A program made the position numbers and the translations under genes. The notes below the pieces were generated by a model. The model worked only from the letters and a program-made list of their open reading frames with translations. It was not told the DNA's origin and ran no database searches. Of a stretch of 64,000 nucleotides of DNA, positions 8,979-18,732 are shown in pieces (positions within the stretch are counted from its first letter, which is position 1; each line of letters begins with the position of its first letter). Source of the DNA: DASRJW01 sp964567755 (GTDB lineage: Bacteria > Krumholzibacteriota > Krumholzibacteriia > G020349025); the NCBI GenBank assembly GCA_964567755.1, contig CAZMNW010000065.1, positions 1-64,000 on the forward strand, given 5' to 3'.

Positions 8979-9542
8979 TCAGGAGATGCGACGGCGCTTG
9001 AGCACGGCTTCGGCAAGATACGAATCGCCGAGTCCCATGATCCGCGGTTCCGGCTGCTCGGGTGCCTGGGATTCGCACCACATCTTGAGATCCTGGATCA
9101 CCTTTTCCCAGCCGCGCCGATGCAGCTCGAAGACGCGATCCCAGCGCGCGTCCGAACGGTAGGCGCTGCCGGTGATTTGCAGCAGCGCCGGCGCCTCGCG
9201 CGGATTCCCCTTCGACCGCACTTGGATCTCGAGCCGCGTGGGTCCGAACGATTCGCCCCGCGGCGTGAGCCAATGGAGCGACCCGAAGTGCAGAAAGTGT
9301 CCCGCTTGCGAACGATCGAGAATGCCGGCGAGCGTGCCGCCGAGGGGCCCGAGCAGGTCGTCTTGGCCGCCGAACCCGCTTTCCCATTCGACGACCAGCA
9401 AGCCACCGGGCCGTGGCTCGATCACGACATTGCGCGCACCCCACCAAGACTGGATCGCGCCAGCGTCGAGGAACGCGAAGAGAACTTGCATCCCCGAGGC
9501 ATCGATGACCGTCTTGTGCTCGAAAGACCCTGGATTCGGCAT
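8979..9542 (-). CDS. SRPBCC/AHSA1-domain protein
   Basis: A 187-residue protein of the START-like AHSA1 (Aha1 C-terminal) superfamily. It opens with the usual strand and helix (FEHKTVIDASGMQVLFAFLD), then QSWWGARN, which stands where the family has W(W/F)-type residues lining the hydrophobic pocket, and ends with a long helix (RRGWEKVIQDLKMW). Such proteins bind small hydrophobic ligands or act as co-chaperones; no role can be assigned here. The ATG at 9542 has AAGGAG five bases upstream, which is decisive over the longer frame. The C-terminal tail after about residue 165 (GDSYLAEAVLKRRRIS) is outside the usual domain. It follows fabI on the same strand with a gap of about 50 bp, so they may share a transcript. 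Confidence 0.75.
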   Translation of the reverse strand: MPNPGSFEHKTVIDASGMQVLFAFLDAGAIQSWWGARNVVIEPRPGGLLVVEWESGFGGQDDLLGPLGGTLAGILDRSQAGHFLHFGSLHWLTPRGESFGPTRLEIQVRSKGNPREAPALLQITGSAYRSDARWDRVFELHRRGWEKVIQDLKMWCESQAPEQPEPRIMGLGDSYLAEAVLKRRRIS

Positions 9543-9592
9543 CCTCGCTCCTTCGCACGGCGTTGCGTCGCGTCGGCATCGCCCCAACGCGC

Positions 9593-10360
9593 TCAAAAGC
9601 CGATGATGTTGTACCCCGCGTCCACGTGCACGACTTCACCGGTGATGCCGGAGGCAAGATCCGAGAGCAGGAACAACGCCGCGCTGCCCACTTCCTTGGC
9701 ATCGATGTTGCGCCGCAGTGGCGCCTTTTCCCCTACGACCGACAGAATGCTGTTGAAGTCGCGCACGCCCTTGGCGGACAGCGTTTTCACCGGCCCGGCC
9801 GAAATCGCGTTGACGCGAATCCCTTGGGGACCGAGATCCGCGGCCAAATACCGCACGCTGGTTTCGAGCGCCGCCTTCGCGACACCCATGACGTTGTAAT
9901 TCCGCACCACTTTCTCGGCCCCGTAGTAGGTGAGTGTCAGCAGGGATCCGCCTTGGGGCATGAGCGGGGCCGCGCCGCGTGCAAGTGCGGTGAACGAATA
10001 CACACTGATGTCGAGCGCCTGCTGGAAAGCAGCCCGCGACACATTGTGGTACGCACCGGTCAGCGCTTCCTTGCCGGCGAATGCGATCGCGTGCACCAGG
10101 ATGTCGATGCTGCCGCATTCCTTCCCCACCACCGTGAACAGCCGCTCGATCTCGTCGTCTTGACTCACGTCGCAGGGCAGGACGAGCGCGGCGCGCAGTG
10201 GCTCTGCAAGACCGCGGACGCGTTCCTCGAGCACCGCACCCTGGTAGGTGAGAAGCAAGGTCGCGCCCTCGTCGGCCAGCTTTTGGGCGATGGCATGCGC
10301 CAAACTGCGTTCGTTGGCCAAACCGAGAATCAGGGCGCGTTTCCCGGTCAGCAGACCCAT
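9593..10360 (-). CDS. fabI: Enoyl-[acyl-carrier-protein] reductase (NADH)
   Basis: A 255-residue short-chain dehydrogenase-type reductase that performs the last step of each fatty-acid elongation cycle. Features match FabI: the nucleotide-binding GLANERSLA near residue 13, CDVSQDDE near 63, and the catalytic pair Tyr155 and Lys162 in NYNVMGVAKAAL, with the second FabI tyrosine in the TYY at 144-146. The SAGPVKTLSAKG substrate loop (about 190-201) is also typical. Start ATG at 10360 has AAGGAGG six bases upstream. The promoter region carries an unusual CTAG-rich palindrome (10393-10416). The presence of FabI suggests triclosan-type sensitivity by family knowledge, untested here. Confidence 0.95.
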   Translation of the reverse strand: MGLLTGKRALILGLANERSLAHAIAQKLADEGATLLLTYQGAVLEERVRGLAEPLRAALVLPCDVSQDDEIERLFTVVGKECGSIDILVHAIAFAGKEALTGAYHNVSRAAFQQALDISVYSFTALARGAAPLMPQGGSLLTLTYYGAEKVVRNYNVMGVAKAALETSVRYLAADLGPQGIRVNAISAGPVKTLSAKGVRDFNSILSVVGEKAPLRRNIDAKEVGSAALFLLSDLASGITGEVVHVDAGYNIIGF

Positions 10361-10392
10361 CCGAAGCCTCCTTGGCGCGTCGACACATCGAG

Positions 10393-10435
10393 TGGCTAGC
10401 TAGACTAGACTAGCCAGCCACCGCGCCGCCGACAA
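10393..10435 (-). promoter_or_regulatory. fabI promoter with overlapping CTAG-rich palindrome
   Basis: On the minus strand TTGTCG (10430-10435) and TAGTCT (10407-10412) are separated by 17 bases and lie about 50 bases before the fabI start, giving a predicted leader of about 40 nt. A 7-bp inverted repeat (TGGCTAG at 10393-10399, CTAGCCA at 10410-10416) covers the -10 and start point. Four CTAG tetramers occur within 18 bp. The layout suits a repressor site for fatty-acid control; the regulator is unknown. Confidence 0.5.
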
Positions 10436-10571
10436 CCCCCTTTCCACCGCTGGGGCCGGGGCCGTGCCTCGTCATTTCTCCACCGCCAGCGCGCGGCGAG
10501 CGCGCGGCGCGGCGAGGCACGATACGGCACGATTCTCCCGATGGCATGTCGAGTGCTGTGTGGAGTCTGGC

Positions 10572-11732
10572 ATGAGCACGGAACACCTGGCATTCACGCG
10601 CACCGCGCGCAACATCGGACTCGGACGGAAGCGCCGAGATCCCACGGGGCTGCATGGCACCGCACGCCGCCGCGCGGCCGTGCTGTGCGTGGCGTTGGGG
10701 GTCGCTCTGTCGATTGCCGGGTGGCCCGAGTTCTTCTGGGGCATCTTGAAGCATGGCCGCCCGGGCGTGATCGTCGAGCTCCCGACGTTGCAACCGGAAC
10801 TCTTGCTCCGCGTCGCGCAAGCGGCAGCGGCAGATGGACGTCTCGAGGAATCTGCACGCTTGTATGGCGTGCTCCTCGCCCAACATCCCGGCCATCCGCT
10901 GGCAGAAAACGCACTCACGGTGCGCGTCCAGACGCTCATTGCGCTGGGGAACGTCGAGGAAGCGCAGTCCGCGTTACGGGAACTGCGGGTGCGCAGCCCG
11001 CGCAGCGACGCGCTGATGGAAGCCATGCTGGAGATGGCGGTCGAGCAAATGCGGCAAGGGAATCTCCAGCACGCCCTTCGCGCCTACACGGACGTGGTTG
11101 CGTTCACGACGCAGGTGGACCCGCCGATCCGTCGCCAAGCCAAGGGGCCTTCCACCTGGGCGGTTCGCCGCGCGCAGTACGACGAGCAGAGGCGAAGCAT
11201 CACCCGGCGTACGCGGATGGAACGTGTCGCTCGTTTCGATCTGGCGGTGTGTCACGACTTGGCAGGCCATCGTGCCGAGGCGCTGCGCGCCTACGAGCGC
11301 TTCATTCATCGTTTCCCCACCGATGTGCGGGTTCCCGAGGCGTACTTCCGCATGGGCGTGGTGGCGCGATCCGTGGGACGACTCGAAGATGCCGTGTTCG
11401 ATTTCGAGCGCGTTTGGCAATCGGATGTCGCCGGCGCCAGCTATCGCGCCGCCAGCATCTATCAGGCGGGGTTGTGTCTCGAAGCATTGCACCGGCGCGA
11501 CGAGGCGCAGGCGACTTTCCGCTTGGCGCGCGATCTCGAACCGCGCAGCGATGCGTGTCGTCTCGCGGCACTGCGCCGCCTCGCGCTGTCGCTGCGTGAT
11601 CGCGAACCGCTGGAAGCCCTCGAGATCTACCGTGATCTCACCGAGCACAGCACCCACGCCGTAGAACGCGCGTTGGCGCAGCAGAACTTCCTCGACCTGC
11701 AGCACGATGCCGCCGTGGCGGCGCTGCGGTAA
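10572..11732 (+). CDS. Membrane-anchored TPR protein
   Basis: A 386-residue protein with a basic N-terminus, one transmembrane segment (about 35-53, AAVLCVALGVALSIAG) and then a helical repeat region of at least six TPR-like units (for example AAADGRLEESARLYGVLLAQ, RAEALRAYERFIHRFP, AYFRMGVVARSVGRLEDAVF). The type II anchor would place the repeats outside the cytoplasm. TPR proteins serve as scaffolds; resemblance to YbgF/BamD-like tol-pal-system repeats is generic. The ATG at 10572 has GGAG six bases upstream, whereas the upstream GTG at 10464 would add a strongly basic, unlikely extension. A 211-bp gap separates it from divergent fabI. Confidence 0.7.
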   Translation: MSTEHLAFTRTARNIGLGRKRRDPTGLHGTARRRAAVLCVALGVALSIAGWPEFFWGILKHGRPGVIVELPTLQPELLLRVAQAAAADGRLEESARLYGVLLAQHPGHPLAENALTVRVQTLIALGNVEEAQSALRELRVRSPRSDALMEAMLEMAVEQMRQGNLQHALRAYTDVVAFTTQVDPPIRRQAKGPSTWAVRRAQYDEQRRSITRRTRMERVARFDLAVCHDLAGHRAEALRAYERFIHRFPTDVRVPEAYFRMGVVARSVGRLEDAVFDFERVWQSDVAGASYRAASIYQAGLCLEALHRRDEAQATFRLARDLEPRSDACRLAALRRLALSLRDREPLEALEIYRDLTEHSTHAVERALAQQNFLDLQHDAAVAALR

Positions 11733-11793
11733 AAGTGGCGGCCGGTTCTCTGGCTGGCGACAACACTTTCGATCGCGCCATCCGGACGAGTGC

Positions 11794-12063
11794 CTACACG
11801 GCTGGCGGGCGCTGTCCCATCGGCCTGAATCGTGCCGCGCGAACGTTCAAACTGCGCCCACCGAGGGCGTGCGTGTCGAGGGTGCTGATCGCACTTTCGG
11901 CACCTGTTTCCATCTCGACAAAACCGCATCCACGCGGATTCCCCGTGTCCCGGTCGGTGACGAGTCGCACCGAAGTCACGGGTCCATGCGCGGAGAACAG
12001 GTCGCGGAGTTGGCCTCGGGTTGCATCCGAAGGCAGGTTGCCGACATAGATGATCTTCGACAT
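11794..12063 (-). CDS. Small RRM-type RNA-binding protein
   Basis: An 89-residue single RNA recognition motif. RNP2 is IYVGNL near residue 4 and RNP1 is RGCGFVEM near 43-50, with the usual beta-alpha-beta-beta-alpha-beta length and a short basic tail. Bacterial proteins of this type (known from cyanobacteria and others) bind U- or G-rich RNA, and several are cold-induced. The ATG at 12063 directly begins the domain; an in-frame ATG at 12108 would add 15 residues but lies inside a leader hairpin. Its upstream region carries three tandem stem-loops (12090-12159), which suggests control at the RNA level, possibly autoregulation. Convergent with the TPR gene. Confidence 0.85.
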   Translation of the reverse strand: MSKIIYVGNLPSDATRGQLRDLFSAHGPVTSVRLVTDRDTGNPRGCGFVEMETGAESAISTLDTHALGGRSLNVRAARFRPMGQRPPAV

Positions 12064-12089
12064 ATCTTTGCTCTTCTCGCGAAGGCCCT

Positions 12090-12159
12090 GGGGGCTGGCT
12101 CGCACCAACCCCCACCCGTTCCCTACCCTTGAGGGACGGGTTGACTGACAGGGTCAGTC
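12090..12159 (-). promoter_or_regulatory. Structured leader of the RRM gene: three tandem stem-loops
   Basis: Three adjacent inverted repeats lie just upstream of the RRM start. First, GACTGAC/GTCAGTC at 12143-12149 and 12153-12159 (7 bp, 3-nt loop). Second, 12114-12124 against 12132-12141 (10 bp with one bulged base, 7-nt loop). Third, 12090-12098 against 12105-12113 (9 positions, 6-nt loop). The only non-Watson-Crick position of the third, 12095 with 12108, is C/A on the plus strand but a G-U wobble in RNA made from the minus strand, the sense strand of the RRM gene. Confidence 0.55.
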
Positions 12160-12301
12160 TGCAAATAGCGACATCGGGAACTGGAGCGAATCTCGAGAAG
12201 ACGAGCGGAGAGTGACTTCGGGAGGATTCACACCTCGCGCACCATGTGCCCTTGCGCAGGCATCATAGCAGCTGCTGCGGCCAGTGGCTATCTCTTTCGT
12301 C

Positions 12302-12958
12302 TCACCCGTTCGTGGCGCTCACGAGATCGGCGAGCTCGTGGCCGAGGAAATGCTCGACCCAGCGCACGCGCTCGCCAGCGGCGCTCGGGGACTGGATCGG
12401 TTGCACCTCCTGCGTCGACAGCGCGAGGAACAGGTACTTGGGGTCGCGGAAGAGCGGCTCGATGCGCACTTCCACCGCCTTGGTTGGCCCGTGCCGCGGC
12501 AGCACCAATTTGAGGCCGATCCCGGCGCAATCGGCGCCCAAGCTCGCCACATCTTGGCGGCGGATCTTGAGGAAACGCGACTCGATGAACTCGGTCGCAA
12601 GGCTATTCTCCAACGGCCACACCGCTTCCATGAGCACTTCCTGGCTGAAGAAGATCCCCGGCGTGAACAGCTTCCAGAAATCTTCCACCATGCGCTCGTA
12701 GTCGCGCACCACCCCGTAGCTCGATTGGTTCTCCGGGATGCGCTCCTGGAATGCCAAGCGATCGGAGGCGATGCGCAGCTGCGTCGTGAGATCGTTGAAT
12801 AGGCGGGCACCGTCCGGAAGAAACGCGAACTGCGTGTAGGGCTTGTAGGCACACACCGTGGAGTAGAACTGCGTCAGCTTGCCGCGTTCGAGACGCACGG
12901 TGGGCGGAAAGATGAGCACGCTCTTGAGCGTGATGGGTTGGATCAGATCGCGGTTCAT
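12302..12958 (-). CDS. Conserved-looking hypothetical protein, probably leaderless
   Basis: A 218-residue soluble protein with no signal peptide or membrane segment. I recognise no family. It begins with beta-strand-like TLKSVLIFPPTVRLERG, followed by a helical middle (QERIPENQSSYGVVRDYERMVEDFW), and ends with a charged C-terminal segment. Composition and codon use look like the neighbours, so it is a real gene. A likely promoter (12967-12995) has its -10 only eight bases before the ATG at 12958, so the mRNA would have almost no leader, and no Shine-Dalgarno sequence is seen. It is divergent from aceB. Confidence 0.6.
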   Translation of the reverse strand: MNRDLIQPITLKSVLIFPPTVRLERGKLTQFYSTVCAYKPYTQFAFLPDGARLFNDLTTQLRIASDRLAFQERIPENQSSYGVVRDYERMVEDFWKLFTPGIFFSQEVLMEAVWPLENSLATEFIESRFLKIRRQDVASLGADCAGIGLKLVLPRHGPTKAVEVRIEPLFRDPKYLFLALSTQEVQPIQSPSAAGERVRWVEHFLGHELADLVSATNG

Positions 12959-12966
12959 GGCGGCTC

Positions 12967-12995
12967 ATGGTAGGGATGGGCCGCGGCCGCCGCAA
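12967..12995 (-). promoter_or_regulatory. Putative promoter TTGCGG-N17-TACCAT giving a leaderless transcript
   Basis: On the minus strand TTGCGG (12990-12995) and TACCAT (12967-12972) are spaced 17 bases apart. The -10 ends eight bases before the ATG at 12958, so transcription would start at or within two bases of the start codon. Confidence 0.45.
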
Positions 12996-13034
12996 GCCCG
13001 TCCCGCCAGGGTTCCCGCTGGAAGCACACCCACA

Positions 13035-13044
13035 GGGGGGGGGG
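13035..13044. repeat. Homopolymer of ten G
   Basis: Ten consecutive G residues in the 396-bp gap between the hypothetical gene at 12302-12958 and aceB. Such tracts slip readily and are also error-prone in sequencing. Nothing else in 12996-13150 looks like a gene. Confidence 0.9.
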
Positions 13045-13155
13045 ACGAGAGACCATTCGCCGCCTCTGTCCCCGAGCTCCGACGCCCTGAAAGGACCCAT
13101 GGCTTCCGGTAATGCCCGGGGAGCCCCGCCCTCTTGCACCCTTTGGCCCAGCCGA

Positions 13156-13230
13156 TTTACAACGAGCCGCTCTGTCGGTTAAAATTGTGTGGTATCAATG
13201 CTTCGATCCTATCGCCCCTTCGATCGAAGC
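13156..13230 (+). promoter_or_regulatory. aceBA promoter and downstream palindromic operator
   Basis: TTTACA (13156-13161) and TAAAAT (13180-13185) are separated by 18 bases in a locally AT-rich patch, a good sigma-70-like match. Just downstream of the predicted start lies a perfect 9-bp inverted repeat, GCTTCGATC at 13200-13208 and GATCGAAGC at 13222-13230, with 13 bases between the arms. The arms could bind a dimeric regulator of the glyoxylate shunt, or form a leader hairpin. The leader before the aceB ATG at 13355 would be about 160 nt. Confidence 0.55.
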
Positions 13231-13354
13231 CATTCTCGAGAGTAATTTCGGAACCAGAACGGCTCCTAGAGCACTTCGGCTTCCGAGGTCCTGCTCGTCG
13301 CACGACCAGCATGCGGCGACGGACATTGCGTTGTTCCGAGCCATGGAGGGTCCA

Positions 13355-14968
<1,614 letters not shown>

Positions 14969-14973
14969 CGCCC

Positions 14974-16233
14974 ATGTCGGACATCTGGGAGAGGCATCGC
15001 TGGCAAGGCATCGTGCGCGACTATTCCCCGGCCGACGTCGAGCGACTGCGTGGGACGTTGCGCATCGAGTACACCCTCGCCGATCGCGGCGCCCGCAAGC
15101 TGTGGGACTTGCTGCAGCAAGAGCCTTTTGTGCCCGCGCTCGGCGCGTTGTCCGGCAACCAGGCCATGCAGATGGTGCGCGCGGGGCTCAAGGCGATCTA
15201 CCTGAGCGGCTGGCAGGTGGCCGCCGATGCCAACAACGCCGGCCAGATGTATCCCGACCAGAGTCTCTATCCCGCCGACAGCGTGCCCGAGCTGGTGCGC
15301 CGGATCAACGCCACCTTGCAGCGCGCCGACCAGATCCAACACATGGAAGGAAGCGGCAGCACCGATTGGTTCGCACCCATCGTCGCCGACGCCGAAGCCG
15401 GCTTCGGCGGACCTCTCAACGCCTTCGAACTCATGAAAGCGATGATCGCAGCCGGCGCTTCGGCGGTGCACTTCGAAGACCAGATGGCGGCGGAAAAGAA
15501 GTGCGGCCACCTGGGTGGGAAGGTGCTCGTGCCGACATCGAGCTTCGTGCGCACGCTCACCGCGGCTCGGTTGGCGGCCGATGTTTGTGGCGTGCCGACG
15601 CTGCTCGTGGCCCGCACCGATGCTCACAGCGCCCAGCTCTTGACCAGCGACGTGGATCCGATGGACGCGCGTTTCATCCACGGCCAGCGCACACCCGAGG
15701 GCTTCTTCCGTCTGCACGGCGGACTCGAGTGCGCCATCGAACGCGCGTTGGCCTATGCGCCCTACGCCGATCTATTGTGGTGCGAGACGTCGACGCCGGA
15801 CATGGGCGAGGCGCGCGAATTCGCCGCCGCCGTGCACGCGCGCTTCCCGGGCAAGCTGTTGGCCTACAATTGCTCGCCATCGTTCAATTGGGCCGCGATG
15901 CTCGAGCCGCGCGAGATCGCCGCCTTCCAGGAGCAGCTCGGCGAGCTCGGTTACAAGTTTCAGTTCATCACGCTCGCCGGCTTCCACTGTCTCAACTTCT
16001 ACATGTTCGAGCTGGCACGGAAGTACCGGATGTTGGGGATGACCGCCTATTCGGCCTTGCAGCAGGCCGAGTTCGCCGCCGAGGCCAACGGTTACAGCGC
16101 CGTGCGCCACCAGCGTGAAGTCGGAACCAGCTACTTCGACGCCGTCACCAATGTCATTTCCAACGGCCAGTCCTCGACAACGGCCATGCACGACTCCACC
16201 GAGGAGGAGCAGTTCCGCACCGGAACCGCCTAG
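14974..16233 (+). CDS. aceA: Isocitrate lyase
   Basis: A 419-residue isocitrate lyase, splitting isocitrate to succinate and glyoxylate. The catalytic KKCGHLGGK is at residues 175-183 with nucleophile Cys177. The Mg-binding VADAEAGFGG precedes it near 137, and GNQAMQMVRAGLKAIYLSGW near 61-80 is also characteristic. Length fits bacterial aceA (about 420-430). The ATG at 14974 lies eight bases after AAGGAG; a GTG at 14965 would overlap the aceB stop and is less likely. It is cotranscribed with aceB. About 100 bp of unremarkable sequence follows before the tubulin-like gene. Confidence 0.96.
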   Translation: MSDIWERHRWQGIVRDYSPADVERLRGTLRIEYTLADRGARKLWDLLQQEPFVPALGALSGNQAMQMVRAGLKAIYLSGWQVAADANNAGQMYPDQSLYPADSVPELVRRINATLQRADQIQHMEGSGSTDWFAPIVADAEAGFGGPLNAFELMKAMIAAGASAVHFEDQMAAEKKCGHLGGKVLVPTSSFVRTLTAARLAADVCGVPTLLVARTDAHSAQLLTSDVDPMDARFIHGQRTPEGFFRLHGGLECAIERALAYAPYADLLWCETSTPDMGEAREFAAAVHARFPGKLLAYNCSPSFNWAAMLEPREIAAFQEQLGELGYKFQFITLAGFHCLNFYMFELARKYRMLGMTAYSALQQAEFAAEANGYSAVRHQREVGTSYFDAVTNVISNGQSSTTAMHDSTEEEQFRTGTA

Positions 16234-16335
16234 TCGCGCCGGTCGGTCACGTTCGGGCATGCTGGCATGTGCGTTGCAGCCGTCCGTGCGACAGTTCCTG
16301 TCCATGCAGGATGATTCCGTACGCTTCTTCTGGAC

Positions 16336-18720
16336 GTGACCCACGTGCCGCCCCAGAGCCTGCAGTCGCATCGCAACGACCCCGGGTATGCGCCAACGGT
16401 TGCGCTTCCGGGCAGCGGAATGCAGCTGCATGCCGATGAAGCCTTGATTTTTGTCGGTGTCGGCAGCGTCGGGCATGCGACCCTCCAGATCCTGAGTCAG
16501 GAATCGATTCGCATTGGCCTTTCCCAGGATCGCCTATTCTGGTTTGCCGTCGATGCGCATGGTGCGGAAGCCAGGGACGGTGGTCTTCCAGAATCTTCCT
16601 GTTCGCTGTCGCTCGCGCCCTTCGAGCGCGATCCCTACCTGCGCACGCAGGCGAGCCTACGACAAGCCATCGCGCATGTTTCCAACGAGGTGACGCGCGA
16701 TGGTCTTGCATCCGACTTGCCGGCGCTCGGCCTGGCCGCTTTCCATCACGAGGACGAGATGCGGATCACGCAGTCCTTCCTCGCCGTTCTCGACACCGCA
16801 CGTGCACGCCACGCCCAGCGGCCCGTACGCTGCATTGCCACCTGGGCCATCGACGACGCTTTTGCCAGCGGCGTCGCCCCCTGGCTCCTCTTCCGCGCCC
16901 AAGAGCGCCTCGTGCATTACAGAATTCCCCTCGACGTGTTCCTCGCCACCACGTCCGCAAATGGGTCCGCGGGCGAGGAAATCCCGCCAGCCTGTGTCGG
17001 GACGGCGAGCGCCATGTTGTGGGAACGCATCCTCCGCGGCGATGGCGAGATCGCGTATCCGGGGAAGGACGGTGTGCGTGAAGACCGCAGCTTTCGCGGC
17101 CCCCTCGCGACGCGCACCTGGGTGTGCGCCGGGGCCCAGAATGGCAGTGCTTCCGCCGTCGCTTCCGTGGTGGCGAACTGCATTCAAACTTTGACCACCA
17201 CCCCCGTCGGTGCACAACTCGAAACAGAACGACTGCGATACAGCGAAGATCTCCTCGAGCGCACCTGGATCGGCCCGAGCGGTGTCGCACACCCCACGGC
17301 GTTGTTGGCGATGAACGTGGCCGGCCTCAAGCTCGATGCGTTGCCGGCGATCGTGCACCTACGCGCCGCGCAGCGCTTCCTCGATGCTCTCACGCGTGCG
17401 CTCCCCGAAACGCAGGAAAGAGCGATCGAACCCGAAGCCGAGCGCTTGCTCGAGGATACGCGTCTCGCCGACGCCGCGATCCTCGCCGATCTCGGCGTCG
17501 GCGAGCACGGCCTGACAGCCGCAGAAACCCATGCGACGCGGCGCGAGGAATTGCACGCCCATGTCTCCCGGCGCTTGCGGGAGGACCTCGGCGCACTGCT
17601 GGAGATGGGCGAGGGTGCGCGGCGTCCGATCGCCATGGCTGCGCTTCTCGAGGGCGCACGGCGCCGCATCGCCGCGCACGTGCGCCACCGCGCCAGCCAC
17701 ACCGACGGCTTTGTCCACGGCGCCGTCCTGTGTTACTGGAAGCTCGAGCACGCCTTGCAAGCGCGTCGCGAGCTCGCGCTGCAACGCCAAGAAGCGGCAC
17801 GTCACGCCCTCGACGCCACGCGGGATCGAGAGCGCCTCGACGGCCTACTCGAACGCCTGCGGCGCGACACCACCCCCCATGGTGCGCGCAATATTTTCGA
17901 ACGTTTCGTCGCCACGATCACCGTGTCGGTGCCGACGCAACTGCGCAAGATCCTCGAAGTGTCGGATGGCCTGCGCGCGCAGGCGCTGGAATATGCGAGC
18001 GCCACCCTCCTCGCCGACATCTACGGCCAGATGCTGCATTTCTGCGCCCGGCAACGCGAGGACACGCAAGCCATGCTGCGTCTCCTGAACCAGGCCGCCG
18101 CGCAATGCGCGCGTGAAGAAGAACGGTTGCTGCGGACCGCGCGTTCCGCATCCACGTACCGGCGCGGGCGCTTCGAAGCGCTTCTCGATCACGTATGGGG
18201 TCGCATGGCGGCATCTCTCGGCGACCGTGAGCCGCGCAATGTCGTGACGCAGCTGGGGGGCGATCTTCTCGGCTCGACGCGCAGCGAGTCCGAATGGGCC
18301 GCCGCCGCGCTCGCTGCCGTGCGCCCGGACGTGGAGCGGATGGCGTCGACGGCTGACGAGATCCTGGCGGCCGACCCGTTCGTGCGCGAAGCGCTCAAGG
18401 AAGCGCTGGCACAGTTCGCTCCCCCCGTCCAGATCGATCGCGAGCGCTTCGCCAGGCTCGAAACCGCGCAGCTGCGTTTCGTCCTGTGCACTCGCCGCAT
18501 GTACGAAGCGCACCGCGATTTGTTCGAGCCGCGCCGATTCCTGGAAACGCGCAATCCCTACGCCGTCTTGTTCACCGATCACGAGGAGGGTTTGCCGTTC
18601 CTGGCGCTCGCGTGCGTGCGCCGCATGCACGACGCCTACAAGCTGGAAGACCCGGCCGTGCGCGCCCGCGCGCATGCCCAAGCCAGCCTCGCCCGCGATC
18701 TTCCTCACCTCGATGATTGA
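16336..18720 (+). CDS. Divergent tubulin-like (Tubulin_2-type) protein, putative
   Basis: Up to 794 residues with no membrane segment. The N-terminus has a nucleotide-fold strand and loop (ALIFVGVGSVGHATLQIL, about 36-53). A strand and loop (VRCIATWAIDDAFASG, about 165-180) stands where tubulin-like proteins carry GGGTGSG, but the glycines are lost. A later segment (RTWVCAGAQNGSASAVASVV, about 257-277) and the C-terminal EEGLPFLALACVRRMHDAYK also resemble the bacterial tubulin-like family. The middle (370-620) is long charged helices. Function unknown; these proteins are proposed to be GTP-linked scaffolds. The start is uncertain: GTG 16336, or ATG 16420 just before the nucleotide fold. Assignment is from memory of the family pattern and needs profile confirmation. 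Confidence 0.4.
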   Translation: MTHVPPQSLQSHRNDPGYAPTVALPGSGMQLHADEALIFVGVGSVGHATLQILSQESIRIGLSQDRLFWFAVDAHGAEARDGGLPESSCSLSLAPFERDPYLRTQASLRQAIAHVSNEVTRDGLASDLPALGLAAFHHEDEMRITQSFLAVLDTARARHAQRPVRCIATWAIDDAFASGVAPWLLFRAQERLVHYRIPLDVFLATTSANGSAGEEIPPACVGTASAMLWERILRGDGEIAYPGKDGVREDRSFRGPLATRTWVCAGAQNGSASAVASVVANCIQTLTTTPVGAQLETERLRYSEDLLERTWIGPSGVAHPTALLAMNVAGLKLDALPAIVHLRAAQRFLDALTRALPETQERAIEPEAERLLEDTRLADAAILADLGVGEHGLTAAETHATRREELHAHVSRRLREDLGALLEMGEGARRPIAMAALLEGARRRIAAHVRHRASHTDGFVHGAVLCYWKLEHALQARRELALQRQEAARHALDATRDRERLDGLLERLRRDTTPHGARNIFERFVATITVSVPTQLRKILEVSDGLRAQALEYASATLLADIYGQMLHFCARQREDTQAMLRLLNQAAAQCAREEERLLRTARSASTYRRGRFEALLDHVWGRMAASLGDREPRNVVTQLGGDLLGSTRSESEWAAAALAAVRPDVERMASTADEILAADPFVREALKEALAQFAPPVQIDRERFARLETAQLRFVLCTRRMYEAHRDLFEPRRFLETRNPYAVLFTDHEEGLPFLALACVRRMHDAYKLEDPAVRARAHAQASLARDLPHLDD

Positions 18721-18732
18721 GATCCGCGCGAT

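Noticed and set aside
8903..9001. A 32-codon plus-strand frame directly after acpS (MKAGDKRVLLAGIAMFVFQD...)
   Set aside because: It overlaps a hairpin and the 3' end of the AHSA1-type gene, has no ribosome-binding site and no recognisable homology. Probably chance.
10464..10571. GTG at 10464 as start of the TPR protein
   Set aside because: It would add a very basic, non-conserved stretch; the ATG at 10572 has a proper GGAG box and directly precedes the anchor.
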